DNA of 64,000 nucleotides from Phascolarctobacterium succinatutens CAG:287 (lineage in GTDB: Bacteria; Bacillota; Negativicutes; Acidaminococcales; Acidaminococcaceae), in assembly GCF_000434895.1 (NCBI RefSeq), contig NZ_FR892810.1, positions 1 through 64,000 on the forward strand, in the 5' to 3' direction. The position numbers and the translations under genes are program-made. This document shows, one piece after another, positions 51,780 to 60,990 of this stretch; the first letter of the stretch is position 1; every line of letters begins with the position of its first letter. The notes under the pieces are model-generated. The model was not told the origin of the DNA. It was given only the letters and a program-made list of their open reading frames with translations, and did no database searches.

Positions 51780-53645
51780 TCAGAACTGTCCACCAAAGCT
51801 GAAGTGGAATTTGCCGCCATCTTCACCATAGCCATAGTCCAGCTTAACCGGTCCCAAAGGAGAGTTGATACGCAGGCCTACGCCGTAGCTGTTCTTGAGC
51901 AGGCCCATATCAAATTCATCCTCATGACGTTTATCCCAGGCATAACCGTTATCGGTGAAGAGCACGCCCTGTACCTTCTTGACAATCGGGAAGCGGTATT
52001 CCAAAGTAGCCTTCAGCATGCTGTTGCCGCGGAACTGGTCATCCTCGTAGCCACGCAGGGTATCGCTGCCGCCCATGGTGAAGCGTTGAGACAACGGCAT
52101 ATCGCCGCTGGCATAGCCTACACCCAGGTTCAGTGCCCAAACGCTTTCGCCGCCTGCACGATAGTAATAGCGCCAATCAGCGGTCCATTTGGTGAAGTCA
52201 AAGTCACCGCCCATGCCGCCGGCCCATTCTACGCTGTAGCCGATGCGCTTACCTTCATGCGGATCATAGATGTTGTCGCGGGAATCATATACACGGCCGA
52301 AGGTAATACTGCGGGTAACACCAAAGTTTTCCTTACGGCGTTCACGATAATCTTCAGGCATCCAGTCCTTCTCAAATTTATCACTTTTGTTAAATCCAGG
52401 TTCGTAATATTGGTTAGAATCGCCTTCGTAGCCGTCAGCTTCGCCCTTGTAGATATCATCACGGTTTTTAAGCGTAATGTAGTTACTTACGAACTCATTA
52501 TGGGTTTTACGGCTGAAGGTAATTTCCTGACCGCGACGCTTTTTGTCGTAGCGGGCAATTTCGTCACCATCGATATTGTAATCGGCATATTCGTTAGTGA
52601 TATCATAAAGGTTAATGGTAGCACTGGTTTCCTTGTCGTCCAGCCAGGGGCGGGTATAGCTGAAGTCATAGTTCTTGTTATCCTCACCGCCGAACTCCCA
52701 GCGTACATTAATCTTATCGCCAATACCGCGGAAGTTCTTATCACCGATAGAAACCATACCGACAAAGCCGTCAGCATTACTGTAGCCTGCGCCAATGCCA
52801 AAGGTACCGGTGTTCATTTCTACTACCGAAATCTCCACCTCAACGCCGTTAGGCTCACGGCCAGGGTTCAGCTTGATGTTAACGTCTTCAAAATAGCCCA
52901 GGTTATAGACACGCTGCATGCTGCGGCGTGCAGCCTTGGCATTAAAGGGTTCGCCCTTTTTCAGCTTCATTTCACGGGTAACAACATAATCCTTTGTCTT
53001 AACATTACCCTTAACCTTAAAGCCTTCTACGATGCCCTCGTTGGCAGTAACCTTCAAGGTACCGTCCGGCTCCATATGCACGTCAGTAACACGCGCCAGG
53101 ATATAGCCGTTGGAACGGTATTCCTCCTCCAGCTTCTGGACGCATTTATTGATATCCTTCAGGTTAGCAATCTTACCCTGCTCCAGGTCAAAGAAGCCTG
53201 CCACCTTCTGCTTATTCAGCACAGTGTTGCCCTCAACCTCAGTTTTCTGGTAAACGGGGTTTTCCATCACATGATAGATTACCTGTACGCCTTCCGGAAC
53301 CAGCTTGAATTCCGGGCGCAGGTCATAGAACCAGCCCATGTCATAAATAGCACTCAAATCCTCGCTCAGGCCAGCTTCAGTAAATTGCATGCCAGGCTTG
53401 GTTTTCAAAGCAGCAGCAATCTCTGCCTCAGGCACAGTCTTATTACCGGCAATAATCTGCTTGGTAATGGTCTTTCCCAAATATGGTGCCAGGCTTGTTT
53501 CTTGCTGGCTTTCCGGTGCAGTCTGCGTTACAGAGGTACCAGCACCTGCAGCAGGTGTCGGGATTTCTTCGGCGTAAACAGGAGCAGCCAGCAGCATTGC
53601 TGCCAGGCCTACTGTCAAAGGCCGCCATAAGTATTGTTTCTTCAA
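51780..53645 (-). CDS. bamA: Outer membrane protein assembly factor BamA (Omp85)
   Basis: 621-aa outer-membrane insertase. Signal peptide to about 25 (PVYA), then three POTRA-like domains (IAGNKTVPEAEIAAAL; TEVEGNTVLNKQKVAGFF; FKVKGNVKTKDYVVTREM), and a 16-strand Omp85 barrel with MGGSDTLRGYEDDQFRG as the VRGF/Y-like loop and a terminal FHFSFGGQF. The start is TTG at 53645, eight bases after GAGGAGG. E. coli BamA has five POTRAs, so this is the shorter form. Confidence 0.93.
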   Translation of the reverse strand: MKKQYLWRPLTVGLAAMLLAAPVYAEEIPTPAAGAGTSVTQTAPESQQETSLAPYLGKTITKQIIAGNKTVPEAEIAAALKTKPGMQFTEAGLSEDLSAIYDMGWFYDLRPEFKLVPEGVQVIYHVMENPVYQKTEVEGNTVLNKQKVAGFFDLEQGKIANLKDINKCVQKLEEEYRSNGYILARVTDVHMEPDGTLKVTANEGIVEGFKVKGNVKTKDYVVTREMKLKKGEPFNAKAARRSMQRVYNLGYFEDVNIKLNPGREPNGVEVEISVVEMNTGTFGIGAGYSNADGFVGMVSIGDKNFRGIGDKINVRWEFGGEDNKNYDFSYTRPWLDDKETSATINLYDITNEYADYNIDGDEIARYDKKRRGQEITFSRKTHNEFVSNYITLKNRDDIYKGEADGYEGDSNQYYEPGFNKSDKFEKDWMPEDYRERRKENFGVTRSITFGRVYDSRDNIYDPHEGKRIGYSVEWAGGMGGDFDFTKWTADWRYYYRAGGESVWALNLGVGYASGDMPLSQRFTMGGSDTLRGYEDDQFRGNSMLKATLEYRFPIVKKVQGVLFTDNGYAWDKRHEDEFDMGLLKNSYGVGLRINSPLGPVKLDYGYGEDGGKFHFSFGGQF

Positions 53646-53665
53646 TCGATATTCCTCCTCATGAT

Positions 53666-54157
53666 TCATTTAGAGTCACTCAACTCAACTCGCGCTGACT
53701 GCACTAATTTGTGCATATCGGCTTTAGATATAGTAACACGGTCGGAAGCGCCTTGCTTCTCCCGTACCGGTGTATCCTTAGCAGGCTGTTTCTGTATAGC
53801 TGCAGTCTTGGGCACAGAATCCTGTACCGGCATTTTCTGCTCCGGCTTAACCACGGGTGCTGCCGCAGGCGGCGGCAACACGGCCTGCGCCTTGGCACGG
53901 TAATGGTTTCTGGCAAAACACCAGCCGCCAAAACCAGCAGCTACTAACAAAAATGCTGCACAGACTGCCAGAACCTGACGGTTCCAGCTCCAGGGGCGGT
54001 CCTTTTTCCGACGCAGGTTTTTCAGCTCGGCCTCCGCCAGCATCAAATCAAGCTCGCCCCGTATATCCTTATTATCCATAAAGCTTTGCTCCGCCTTATC
54101 CAGACTACTTTTTATGCAGCGAATGCGATGGAACAATGTGCGGCTTGGCTGCGTCAT
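53666..54157 (-). CDS. Small membrane-anchored protein, unknown
   Basis: 163-aa protein: a charged cytoplasmic N-terminus, one transmembrane helix at about 62-80 (VLAVCAAFLLVAAGFGGWCFA), then a Pro/Lys/Gln-rich periplasmic tail. No domain recognised. AAAGGGG precedes the ATG. It lies between the sigma factor and bamA. A periplasm-spanning link or an anti-sigma role is possible from its position but not shown by sequence. Confidence 0.6.
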   Translation of the reverse strand: MTQPSRTLFHRIRCIKSSLDKAEQSFMDNKDIRGELDLMLAEAELKNLRRKKDRPWSWNRQVLAVCAAFLLVAAGFGGWCFARNHYRAKAQAVLPPPAAAPVVKPEQKMPVQDSVPKTAAIQKQPAKDTPVREKQGASDRVTISKADMHKLVQSARVELSDSK

Positions 54158-54314
54158 GCTTTTACCCCTTTCTGTACATAATTGTTTTTAATAACTATGT
54201 CTTATATAATCAGCTGACGTCCTGTATTTTCACAAGCCATTTAAGATGATTACAGCAGATTTAGTAAGGCTAACTGGCAATTTCGCTATTTTTCGTCATA
54301 TATTGACTTATATA

Positions 54315-54950
54315 TTATTCCTTGTTAAATTCATGGATGAAGCGTGAAAGCATGCCGCGGATGCGACGAACTCCCTGCTTCTGCAGGCGGTAAACATGAC
54401 CGAGGCTTACATCAATAGCGTCGGCAACTGCCTGCGCCGGCCTGTCCTCCAGATACATGCCCTGCAGCACCTGCTGCTCCTTCAGCGGCAGGCGGTCCAT
54501 AGCCTGCGCCACCTTTTCGCAAAGCAGCTGCTGTTCGGCAACCTCGCTGGGCGAAGCCAGCTCCGAAGGCAACGCATCACTGAGGGTAAAACCATTGGAC
54601 AATTCACTGTCCAGGTAAAGCATGCCCTTTTCTGAGCTTTTCCTCAGATAATCCACCATGCTTCCCTTAATGCGATAGGAAGCAAACAGGCTGAAGGCTA
54701 CCTGCCGCTTGTAATCGTAGCTTTCTGCAGCCTCCAGCAGGCCAACCATGCCCTCCTGAATCAGCTCCATTGTCTCTGCCTCCGGCAGCCTGAAGCTGGC
54801 AGCAATTTTAAAAACTAACGGCTGATAAGCCGTCATCAGGCGTTGGTGCGCCGCTTCGTCACCGTCAGCATCACGCCGCCAAAGCTCCAGCTCTTCCTCC
54901 GGCTCCAGCAGCAAAGTCTTTCTCAGCTCTTCCAAATAGCCTTGCAGCAT
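54315..54950 (-). CDS. Sigma-70 family RNA polymerase sigma factor
   Basis: 211-aa sigma factor. Region 2: YQPLVFKIAASFRLPEAETMELIQEGMVGLLEAAESYDYKR-like segment with FSLFASYRIKGSMVDYLRKSS; region 4: LPLKEQQVLQGMYLEDRPAQAVADAIDVSLGHVYRLQKQGVRRIR. A region 3 is small or present, like the SigF/SigB/FliA group. ATG 54950 is supported by GGGAGGTG seven bases upstream; the longer reading overlaps tamB. It may control the envelope genes around it. Confidence 0.85.
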   Translation of the reverse strand: MLQGYLEELRKTLLLEPEEELELWRRDADGDEAAHQRLMTAYQPLVFKIAASFRLPEAETMELIQEGMVGLLEAAESYDYKRQVAFSLFASYRIKGSMVDYLRKSSEKGMLYLDSELSNGFTLSDALPSELASPSEVAEQQLLCEKVAQAMDRLPLKEQQVLQGMYLEDRPAQAVADAIDVSLGHVYRLQKQGVRRIRGMLSRFIHEFNKE

Positions 54951-54990
54951 CTGTTCACCTCCCTTCTTATCTACATTTGCACAGCAATGC

Positions 54991-57900
54991 TCAGAACGAT
55001 ATCTTATATTCCAGGCCATACCAATCCTTGGGATCCTTGGCCAGGTCATAGCTGCGGGAATATGTTATATTCATGTGCTTACTGATATCATACTGTCCGA
55101 AAATACTTCTGTCGACAGCATCGAAGCTTGTTGTATAACCAATCATAAAGTTATTATTCAGATATTTGCTTACTAGAACATTATACTGGTTTTTCTCGTC
55201 TGCCGTCAACTCTTTATTACGGTCATGAACGCTTTCAAAGCCTATGCCAGAGCGCGTTTTACCGGTATAAATGCGGAACTGATCCAAGCCCAGTGTCTGC
55301 TTGACAAACATTTCTACGTCACCGAGCACCGTCATCTGCAGGCCAACTGTCATCAGATTTGCCATATCATCACTGGTAACCTCATTGCTGCCGGCACTTT
55401 CGCGCTGCAGCGTCAGCATACGCACAATCGTATTTTGCGTCAGCGGCGGATCACTGGTAAGCTGCAGATCCATTTCGCTTACCGGCCCATTAATCTTCAT
55501 AAAAATGTTATAACGGCTGAAGCGCGCCGTGCTGTCGAGGCTGACATTCGGCAAAAAGCTTCCCGGATCAACCCATACCAGACTGGCATTATTCAGCTTA
55601 AAGTCGGTACGTAAATATTTAACAGTGCCCTTATCAGCTTTAATCGTACCGTCAATCATTGGGAAGAGCGTGCTGCCCTTGATATCAATACCGCCCTTAA
55701 GCCAGATATCATACAGATAGCTGTTATAAAGGTGCACCTTCGGCCCCAGTATTAGCTTCATATCCAGGCCGATATTGCTGTCCCCCTCGCTCAGCTCGGG
55801 AACCGTCGGCATATTAATCAGCACGTCATCCAGACGCAGACTGCCGCTGATACGCGGGCGGAAGGCCATAGGCGGCGCAGCATTGCCCTTGCGGTTTTTC
55901 ATATCGGGGTATTTTTCCGGCTGCAGAGTTACGTCACTGGTAATCGTACCGGTGAAAATCTTGGAGGCCAGCTGCGCCTTATCTGCCTTGATATGCAGAC
56001 TGTAGGCTGTATCAGCATCGGTATGCAGTGCATAGCTGCCTTCGGCACTGAGCATGCCCTTGCCTAACTTAGCAGACAGGTTCTTCAGCTGTACAGTATT
56101 ACCGTTAAACAGTACGTCCAGATTGATATCATCAAAAACAGTATTTATATATTTAACCTTAACACTGCCGCCGGCGATTTTTACCGAACCGAACAGCAGT
56201 GGCTCCTCCAGCGTGCCTGCCAAACGGATTTTGCCCTGCGTATCGCCTACGCCCCATTCTACCATTTTGGTAAGCGCCGGCAAAATTCCCAAGCGCGCCT
56301 TATCCAGGTCCATCACAATGTTCATCTGCGCATCAGGGTTATGACGCTGCTTTTTATCACGGAACAGATCCAGCGGAATATCACCGGAAGCACTGACGCC
56401 ATAAGCATCCTTCGTCGCAATCAGCTGCTGCAGCTTAATGTTATCATCTGCCAAAGCCAGCATCGCCGTCATATCGTCTACACTTACGCCTGCAACAGAA
56501 CCGTTGGCAATTTCCAGCGAAGCAGTTCCCTTGGGATTATCAAAGCTGCCCTGCACCTGCACCAGCATATCGGTTTCGCCCTTAATTTCCGGCGGATCCT
56601 TCATAACTGCCGTAACAATCGCCGGGTTAGCCTTCACTGCTGCAACCTCGATATCCAGCATTCTTTGCTTAAGATCTACCGAACCGCCGACAGCAATAAT
56701 TCCTCTATCGCTTACGCCATCCTGCTCCTGCATTTTGACGTTGTCAAAATGCAGCACGCCGCCCTTATCAATGCGTCCTTCAAAACGCATTTGCGCGTAG
56801 TTCAAATCATGGATTTTGACGTTATCAGCAGCAGCTTTAATTTTTACACCCTCGCCATGGCCTTTGTAGCTGAACAGCAGCTCTCCCTGCATCAGGCCAT
56901 TGATATCGTAATCCTGGCGCGCCATGCGCAGCAGGCCACCAATATCGCCCCAAAGGTTTTCTACTTTGCCTTCAATAAAGTGCTGAACCAGGTTAATATT
57001 AAGATCTGCACTATACAGGCCATAGTTGATTGGATCATCACGATAAGGCTGCTTAAAGGAAGCGTTCAGCTTATTCACATCACGACCATTGCTGGCCAGC
57101 GTACCCTTGAGCTCCGTCAACGGTTCATCGTTAATCGTTATTCTGTCACTGCTGACTTCACCATCAAAGAAGGGAGCTGTCAGTGTACCGCTCAGATGTC
57201 CCTTGGCATTAACCTTGCCGCCTAAAGCAACTGTTTCGTCACTAATTGGCAAATGCTCCAGATCTACATTTTGGGCATCCATAACAAAGTTCAGCCTACG
57301 GTCGACAGTCATCGTGCCATCCAAGGTAAGACGTCCATAGAAGGCATCTACTACAAAATCCTGCAAGCGCAGCAGGCCGTCCTCATAAGCATAATGACCG
57401 CTGATATTATTAAACAGCTGCTTAGCGGCACTGCCGTCGGACGCATGCACTTCACCATGAATATAGGGGTGACTGAGGCTGCCCTTTACCTGCATCACAT
57501 TATCAAGATTACCGGTAACTATATCGGGCTTGCCCACAAGCACCATCAGCGGCTCAATGCGCACATTCTTCGTTGTCAGCATAAGGTCCGCCACAGGCTC
57601 TGCACCCTGCAGGTTAACTGTACCGTTAAGAATATGCTGTCCCTGATCCATATGCGCGGTAAAATCCTTAAAGCCCAGGATATTATCCCTCATGCTGATA
57701 ATGCCATGCGCTTCGTTAAGCTTCTGCGACATAAATTCTGCCTGCGTCAGCTGTACCATGCCGGAAAACTCTGGTGCATCCAGCGTACCGCCGACATCAA
57801 AGCCGGTAGAGCACAGACCACGTCCATCCTGACCGGCTGCTGCCAGCACAGGATCAATCGGGAAATCGGCCATACGTCCGTGAACAGCCAAAGCGCCATC

Positions 57901-59280
57901 CTTGGCAACACGTCCTTTGGCAGCCAAGGTACCGCCGCCGTCGGCAAAAAAGCTGAGGTCATCAATATTAAGGCCCTTGCTGTCATAGCTGCCATCAAAG
58001 GCTAAGCGTTTAAGCTTCAGGCTGCGCCAGCCGATATCCATTGTATCGGCAGCAGCGTGCAGCGTAAGCTTGTCCTGCACCAGCTTGGCCAGAACAGCCA
58101 GCTTACCGTTGATATGTACCTGCTCCTGCTGTTTGCCGGGCAAATTCTGCGTAACCTGCTGCAGCTGTGCGTCTGCCGTCAGTACCTGCTCCTTAAGGTC
58201 ATACGTACCGTTAGCGGTAATCGTACCGCCGCCGTATTGCGCACTCACGTCATAGAGCTGCACAACGTCCTTAGATACATCAAACGGCACACGCAGCTTT
58301 TCCGCCTTATAGCCTTTATAGGCCAAGGCATCACTGCTCAGCACACCAAATCCTGAAGGCGCGTCAGTATCACGCAAATCCGCTTCACCCTCCAGGTGTA
58401 GCTTCTGCCCGTCAACCACAGCGTCAATACTGCTGACGCTGATAAGGTTTTCATCCGCGCGTACCAAGCCGTCCAGCTGCAGGCTGTGCTGCTCGCCCGC
58501 CAGGCTCAGCTTACCGCTGAGCGCTGCCAGCTTCACTTCACCGCTAAAGCGCTGCTTGCCGTTCTTATTCACATAAAGCAGAGTGAGCTTGCCTAAGCCG
58601 CCCTGCAGCTCATCAACATTACCGTATTGCTTGGCCAAAGCAGCATAGGGTGCCAATGCCAGCTTATCGCCGGTCAGCTTCATGCGGCCCTCGCCCTTAG
58701 TAGTCATCGTGCCGGCCAGCTTCAGCTTATCGGCGCCGCTTGTCACAGCCAAATCCACGGCAAAATCAGGATTGGCACCGCCGTCGATATTGCCTTCCAC
58801 GCCAAACTGCCACTTGCCCTGCGGCATAGTTACCACCAGCTCGCCCTTGTCTACCGCCAGCGTACCGTAAAAAGGCGTTTCCTCAGAATCCGACGGCTTC
58901 AGCAGATTCTGCATATTCCATTTATTTTTGTCATTCATTGTGAGATATATTTTCGGGCGCATTACATCAATCCTGCTCAGCGCACGCTCAGGCTTCTGCA
59001 TAGCAAGCCAGGGTCGCAGCGTAAGCACAGTACGCGGCAGCTCCGCTACCTTCTCGCCCTTGGCATCCTTTACGACAACGTCCGTCAGCTCGGCAGTAAG
59101 ACCGCCTTCCCATTTCAGGCCGCCGACAGAAACACTGCCGTTGATGTATTCCGTTGCCAGCTGCTGGAGCTGCGGTATGGCCTGCTTAATATACTTAGGC
59201 ATCACCGTATGGACTAAAAAGATATAGCCTGCCGCAAGCAGAATGATTAATGCTCCTATAAATTGCAGATATTTTTTCAT
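54991..59280 (-). CDS. tamB: Translocation and assembly module TamB
   Basis: 1429-aa AsmA/TamB-family protein: an N-terminal transmembrane anchor (FIGALIILLAAGYIFLVHTV), then long beta-taco repeats of alternating strands across the periplasm, and a C-terminal DUF490 domain (VSLDSTARFSRYNIFMKINGP, SDPPLTQNTIVRMLTL, GLDQFRIYTGKT). Such proteins bridge inner and outer membranes and act in lipid transfer or barrel insertion. It has no TamA here and lies between tolC and bamA. Confidence 0.92.
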   Translation of the reverse strand: MKKYLQFIGALIILLAAGYIFLVHTVMPKYIKQAIPQLQQLATEYINGSVSVGGLKWEGGLTAELTDVVVKDAKGEKVAELPRTVLTLRPWLAMQKPERALSRIDVMRPKIYLTMNDKNKWNMQNLLKPSDSEETPFYGTLAVDKGELVVTMPQGKWQFGVEGNIDGGANPDFAVDLAVTSGADKLKLAGTMTTKGEGRMKLTGDKLALAPYAALAKQYGNVDELQGGLGKLTLLYVNKNGKQRFSGEVKLAALSGKLSLAGEQHSLQLDGLVRADENLISVSSIDAVVDGQKLHLEGEADLRDTDAPSGFGVLSSDALAYKGYKAEKLRVPFDVSKDVVQLYDVSAQYGGGTITANGTYDLKEQVLTADAQLQQVTQNLPGKQQEQVHINGKLAVLAKLVQDKLTLHAAADTMDIGWRSLKLKRLAFDGSYDSKGLNIDDLSFFADGGGTLAAKGRVAKDGALAVHGRMADFPIDPVLAAAGQDGRGLCSTGFDVGGTLDAPEFSGMVQLTQAEFMSQKLNEAHGIISMRDNILGFKDFTAHMDQGQHILNGTVNLQGAEPVADLMLTTKNVRIEPLMVLVGKPDIVTGNLDNVMQVKGSLSHPYIHGEVHASDGSAAKQLFNNISGHYAYEDGLLRLQDFVVDAFYGRLTLDGTMTVDRRLNFVMDAQNVDLEHLPISDETVALGGKVNAKGHLSGTLTAPFFDGEVSSDRITINDEPLTELKGTLASNGRDVNKLNASFKQPYRDDPINYGLYSADLNINLVQHFIEGKVENLWGDIGGLLRMARQDYDINGLMQGELLFSYKGHGEGVKIKAAADNVKIHDLNYAQMRFEGRIDKGGVLHFDNVKMQEQDGVSDRGIIAVGGSVDLKQRMLDIEVAAVKANPAIVTAVMKDPPEIKGETDMLVQVQGSFDNPKGTASLEIANGSVAGVSVDDMTAMLALADDNIKLQQLIATKDAYGVSASGDIPLDLFRDKKQRHNPDAQMNIVMDLDKARLGILPALTKMVEWGVGDTQGKIRLAGTLEEPLLFGSVKIAGGSVKVKYINTVFDDINLDVLFNGNTVQLKNLSAKLGKGMLSAEGSYALHTDADTAYSLHIKADKAQLASKIFTGTITSDVTLQPEKYPDMKNRKGNAAPPMAFRPRISGSLRLDDVLINMPTVPELSEGDSNIGLDMKLILGPKVHLYNSYLYDIWLKGGIDIKGSTLFPMIDGTIKADKGTVKYLRTDFKLNNASLVWVDPGSFLPNVSLDSTARFSRYNIFMKINGPVSEMDLQLTSDPPLTQNTIVRMLTLQRESAGSNEVTSDDMANLMTVGLQMTVLGDVEMFVKQTLGLDQFRIYTGKTRSGIGFESVHDRNKELTADEKNQYNVLVSKYLNNNFMIGYTTSFDAVDRSIFGQYDISKHMNITYSRSYDLAKDPKDWYGLEYKISF

Positions 59281-59440
59281 GACACTTCACCATTTAATAG
59301 TTTAACAAAATTCTATGACAAAAATATGACAAGACTGTTTTTTATATACTCCGACTTCTATTTATTCGACATCAGCAGAAAACATCCTCTTATTGAGAAG
59401 AAATTTCTTTTATCCGCTGAAATCTCGGCTAAAGCCGCAT

Positions 59441-59472
59441 AAAAAAGCCGGTGAGATTTATGCCCCACCGGC
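59441..59472 (-). terminator. Terminator after the tolC gene
   Basis: GCCGGTG and CACCGGC form a stem followed on the minus strand by TTTTTTATG, about 35 bases past the tolC stop. The following 170 bases up to tamB show no gene. Confidence 0.8.
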
Positions 59473-59508
59473 CTGATTGTGTCACTGTTTATTAAATTTA
59501 CGCCTTAA

Positions 59509-60906
59509 TTATTTGGCAGTCTCTTCGGTTTTTTCTTCGGTTGCTTTAACAGCTTTCGCAGTTTTGGCAGCCTGCACCTTTACAGCAGTCACAGGATTTT
59601 CCATCGGCACGCCGATAGAGGTTTCCAGTGCTGTCTTGGAGGTATTGTAATCATACAGAGCCTGCGTATAGTTGGTCTTGGCCTGAGTCAGCGCAACCTG
59701 AGCATCTAGCACGTCAGTGTTGGTGCCAACACCGGACATATAACGCAGCTGAGCGATACGGTAATCCTCATCAGCCTGCTCTACAGCCAGCTTAGTGGTG
59801 CTGATACGTTTTTCTGCTTCGCGCAGTCCCAGATAATTGCTGCGAACATCAAGGTTTACAGCATTCACGGTATCGCGATATGTTTCCTCAGCCTTTTTCA
59901 AATCAGCCTCGGCACCATGAATCTTGGACAGGGTTACACCGGTATCGAAAACGTTCAGGCTGACATTTACGCCCACGCCCCATTTGCCATCTTCATCACC
60001 AGGCCAGTTGCTGTCACTCCATTGCTGGGTAGCACTAGCAGCAACCTGCGGCATATGACCGCTGCGAGCAACCATCAAGGCGCCCTTAGCAGCGTCAACA
60101 CCGTATTTAGCCTGCATCAGCTCCGGACGATGCTCGGCAGCATAAGCCAGGCAGTCATCCATGTTTTGATCATAGGCATTATAAACCAGCAGATTGTCGA
60201 GCTTCAGAGTGGTGTCCATCGGCAGGCCGACGATTTTGTTCATGTTTGCTTCAGCAACCTGATAGGAATTTTCAGCCTGAATCAGGGTTTGCTTAGCATT
60301 GGCCAGCTCAACCTGAGAACGCAGCACATCTACCTTGGCTACCACGCCAACGTCATACTGTGCCTGAACATTTTTCAGATGGTCTTCCAGACGGGTAACG
60401 GATTCAGCACTAAGCTTTTGCATATTATCAGCCTGCAGCATTTTGAAATAACCGTCGGTAACGGTAGAACGCATTTCGTTATAGGTACGCTGTACGCCAA
60501 CCTCATTGTATTGATAGTTAGCCTTTGCCTGTTTAATAGTACCGCTTAATTTACCGCCGGTAAAAATCGGCAGAGAAGCAGTCAGGCTGTTGGCATGATT
60601 GTTGCCGATTCCCTTGGTCCAAAGACCGGGAGCAGCTTCATGAGCATCATCATAACCGCCGCGCTGAGTAGTATGGTTGGCACTGATGCTGATACCGCGG
60701 CTCTGGCGGGCAGCGTTGTAGCTGGCACGTGCGCTGTCAAGCTCGTATTGAGCAATGCTTACGGTCGGATTGGACTGGAATGCCCGCAGCATAGCGTCGT
60801 CCAGATTTAAAGCAACAGTTTCACCTGCAAAAGCACTTTGCCCCAGTGCCATGGTCAGTGCTGCAGATAAAAGCAAGAAACGTTTGGTTAATTTATTTCT
60901 ATTCAT
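59509..60906 (-). CDS. tolC: TolC-family outer membrane efflux protein
   Basis: 465-aa trimeric outer-membrane channel: signal peptide (LLLSAALTMALGQSAFA), then two repeats of helical hairpins and strands with LAYAAEHRPELMQAKYGVDAAKG and VNLDVRSNYLGLREAEKRIS. A Lys/Glu/Thr-rich tail ends the protein. ATG 60906 has GGAGG. It lies between mlaD and tamB with its own terminator and a palindromic operator. The cognate pump is not in the window. Confidence 0.9.
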   Translation of the reverse strand: MNRNKLTKRFLLLSAALTMALGQSAFAGETVALNLDDAMLRAFQSNPTVSIAQYELDSARASYNAARQSRGISISANHTTQRGGYDDAHEAAPGLWTKGIGNNHANSLTASLPIFTGGKLSGTIKQAKANYQYNEVGVQRTYNEMRSTVTDGYFKMLQADNMQKLSAESVTRLEDHLKNVQAQYDVGVVAKVDVLRSQVELANAKQTLIQAENSYQVAEANMNKIVGLPMDTTLKLDNLLVYNAYDQNMDDCLAYAAEHRPELMQAKYGVDAAKGALMVARSGHMPQVAASATQQWSDSNWPGDEDGKWGVGVNVSLNVFDTGVTLSKIHGAEADLKKAEETYRDTVNAVNLDVRSNYLGLREAEKRISTTKLAVEQADEDYRIAQLRYMSGVGTNTDVLDAQVALTQAKTNYTQALYDYNTSKTALETSIGVPMENPVTAVKVQAAKTAKAVKATEEKTEETAK

Positions 60907-60929
60907 CCGAAAAACCTCCATTTTCTAAA

Positions 60930-60947
60930 ACTGACTAATCAGTCAGT
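60930..60947. promoter_or_regulatory. Palindromic operator-like site before tolC
   Basis: ACTGACT-AATC-AGTCAGT is a perfect 7+7 inverted repeat 24 bases before the tolC start, the size of TetR/AcrR-type operators. Confidence 0.6.
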
Positions 60948-60990
60948 AGTAAAATTATATATTTATTTAGGGCTGTTTGTCAAATATTTT

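Noticed and set aside
51804..53630. Long plus-strand open frame of 608 codons opposite bamA
   Set aside because: It mirrors the bamA codons on the other strand, has no recognised domain or ribosome site, and bamA is unambiguous.
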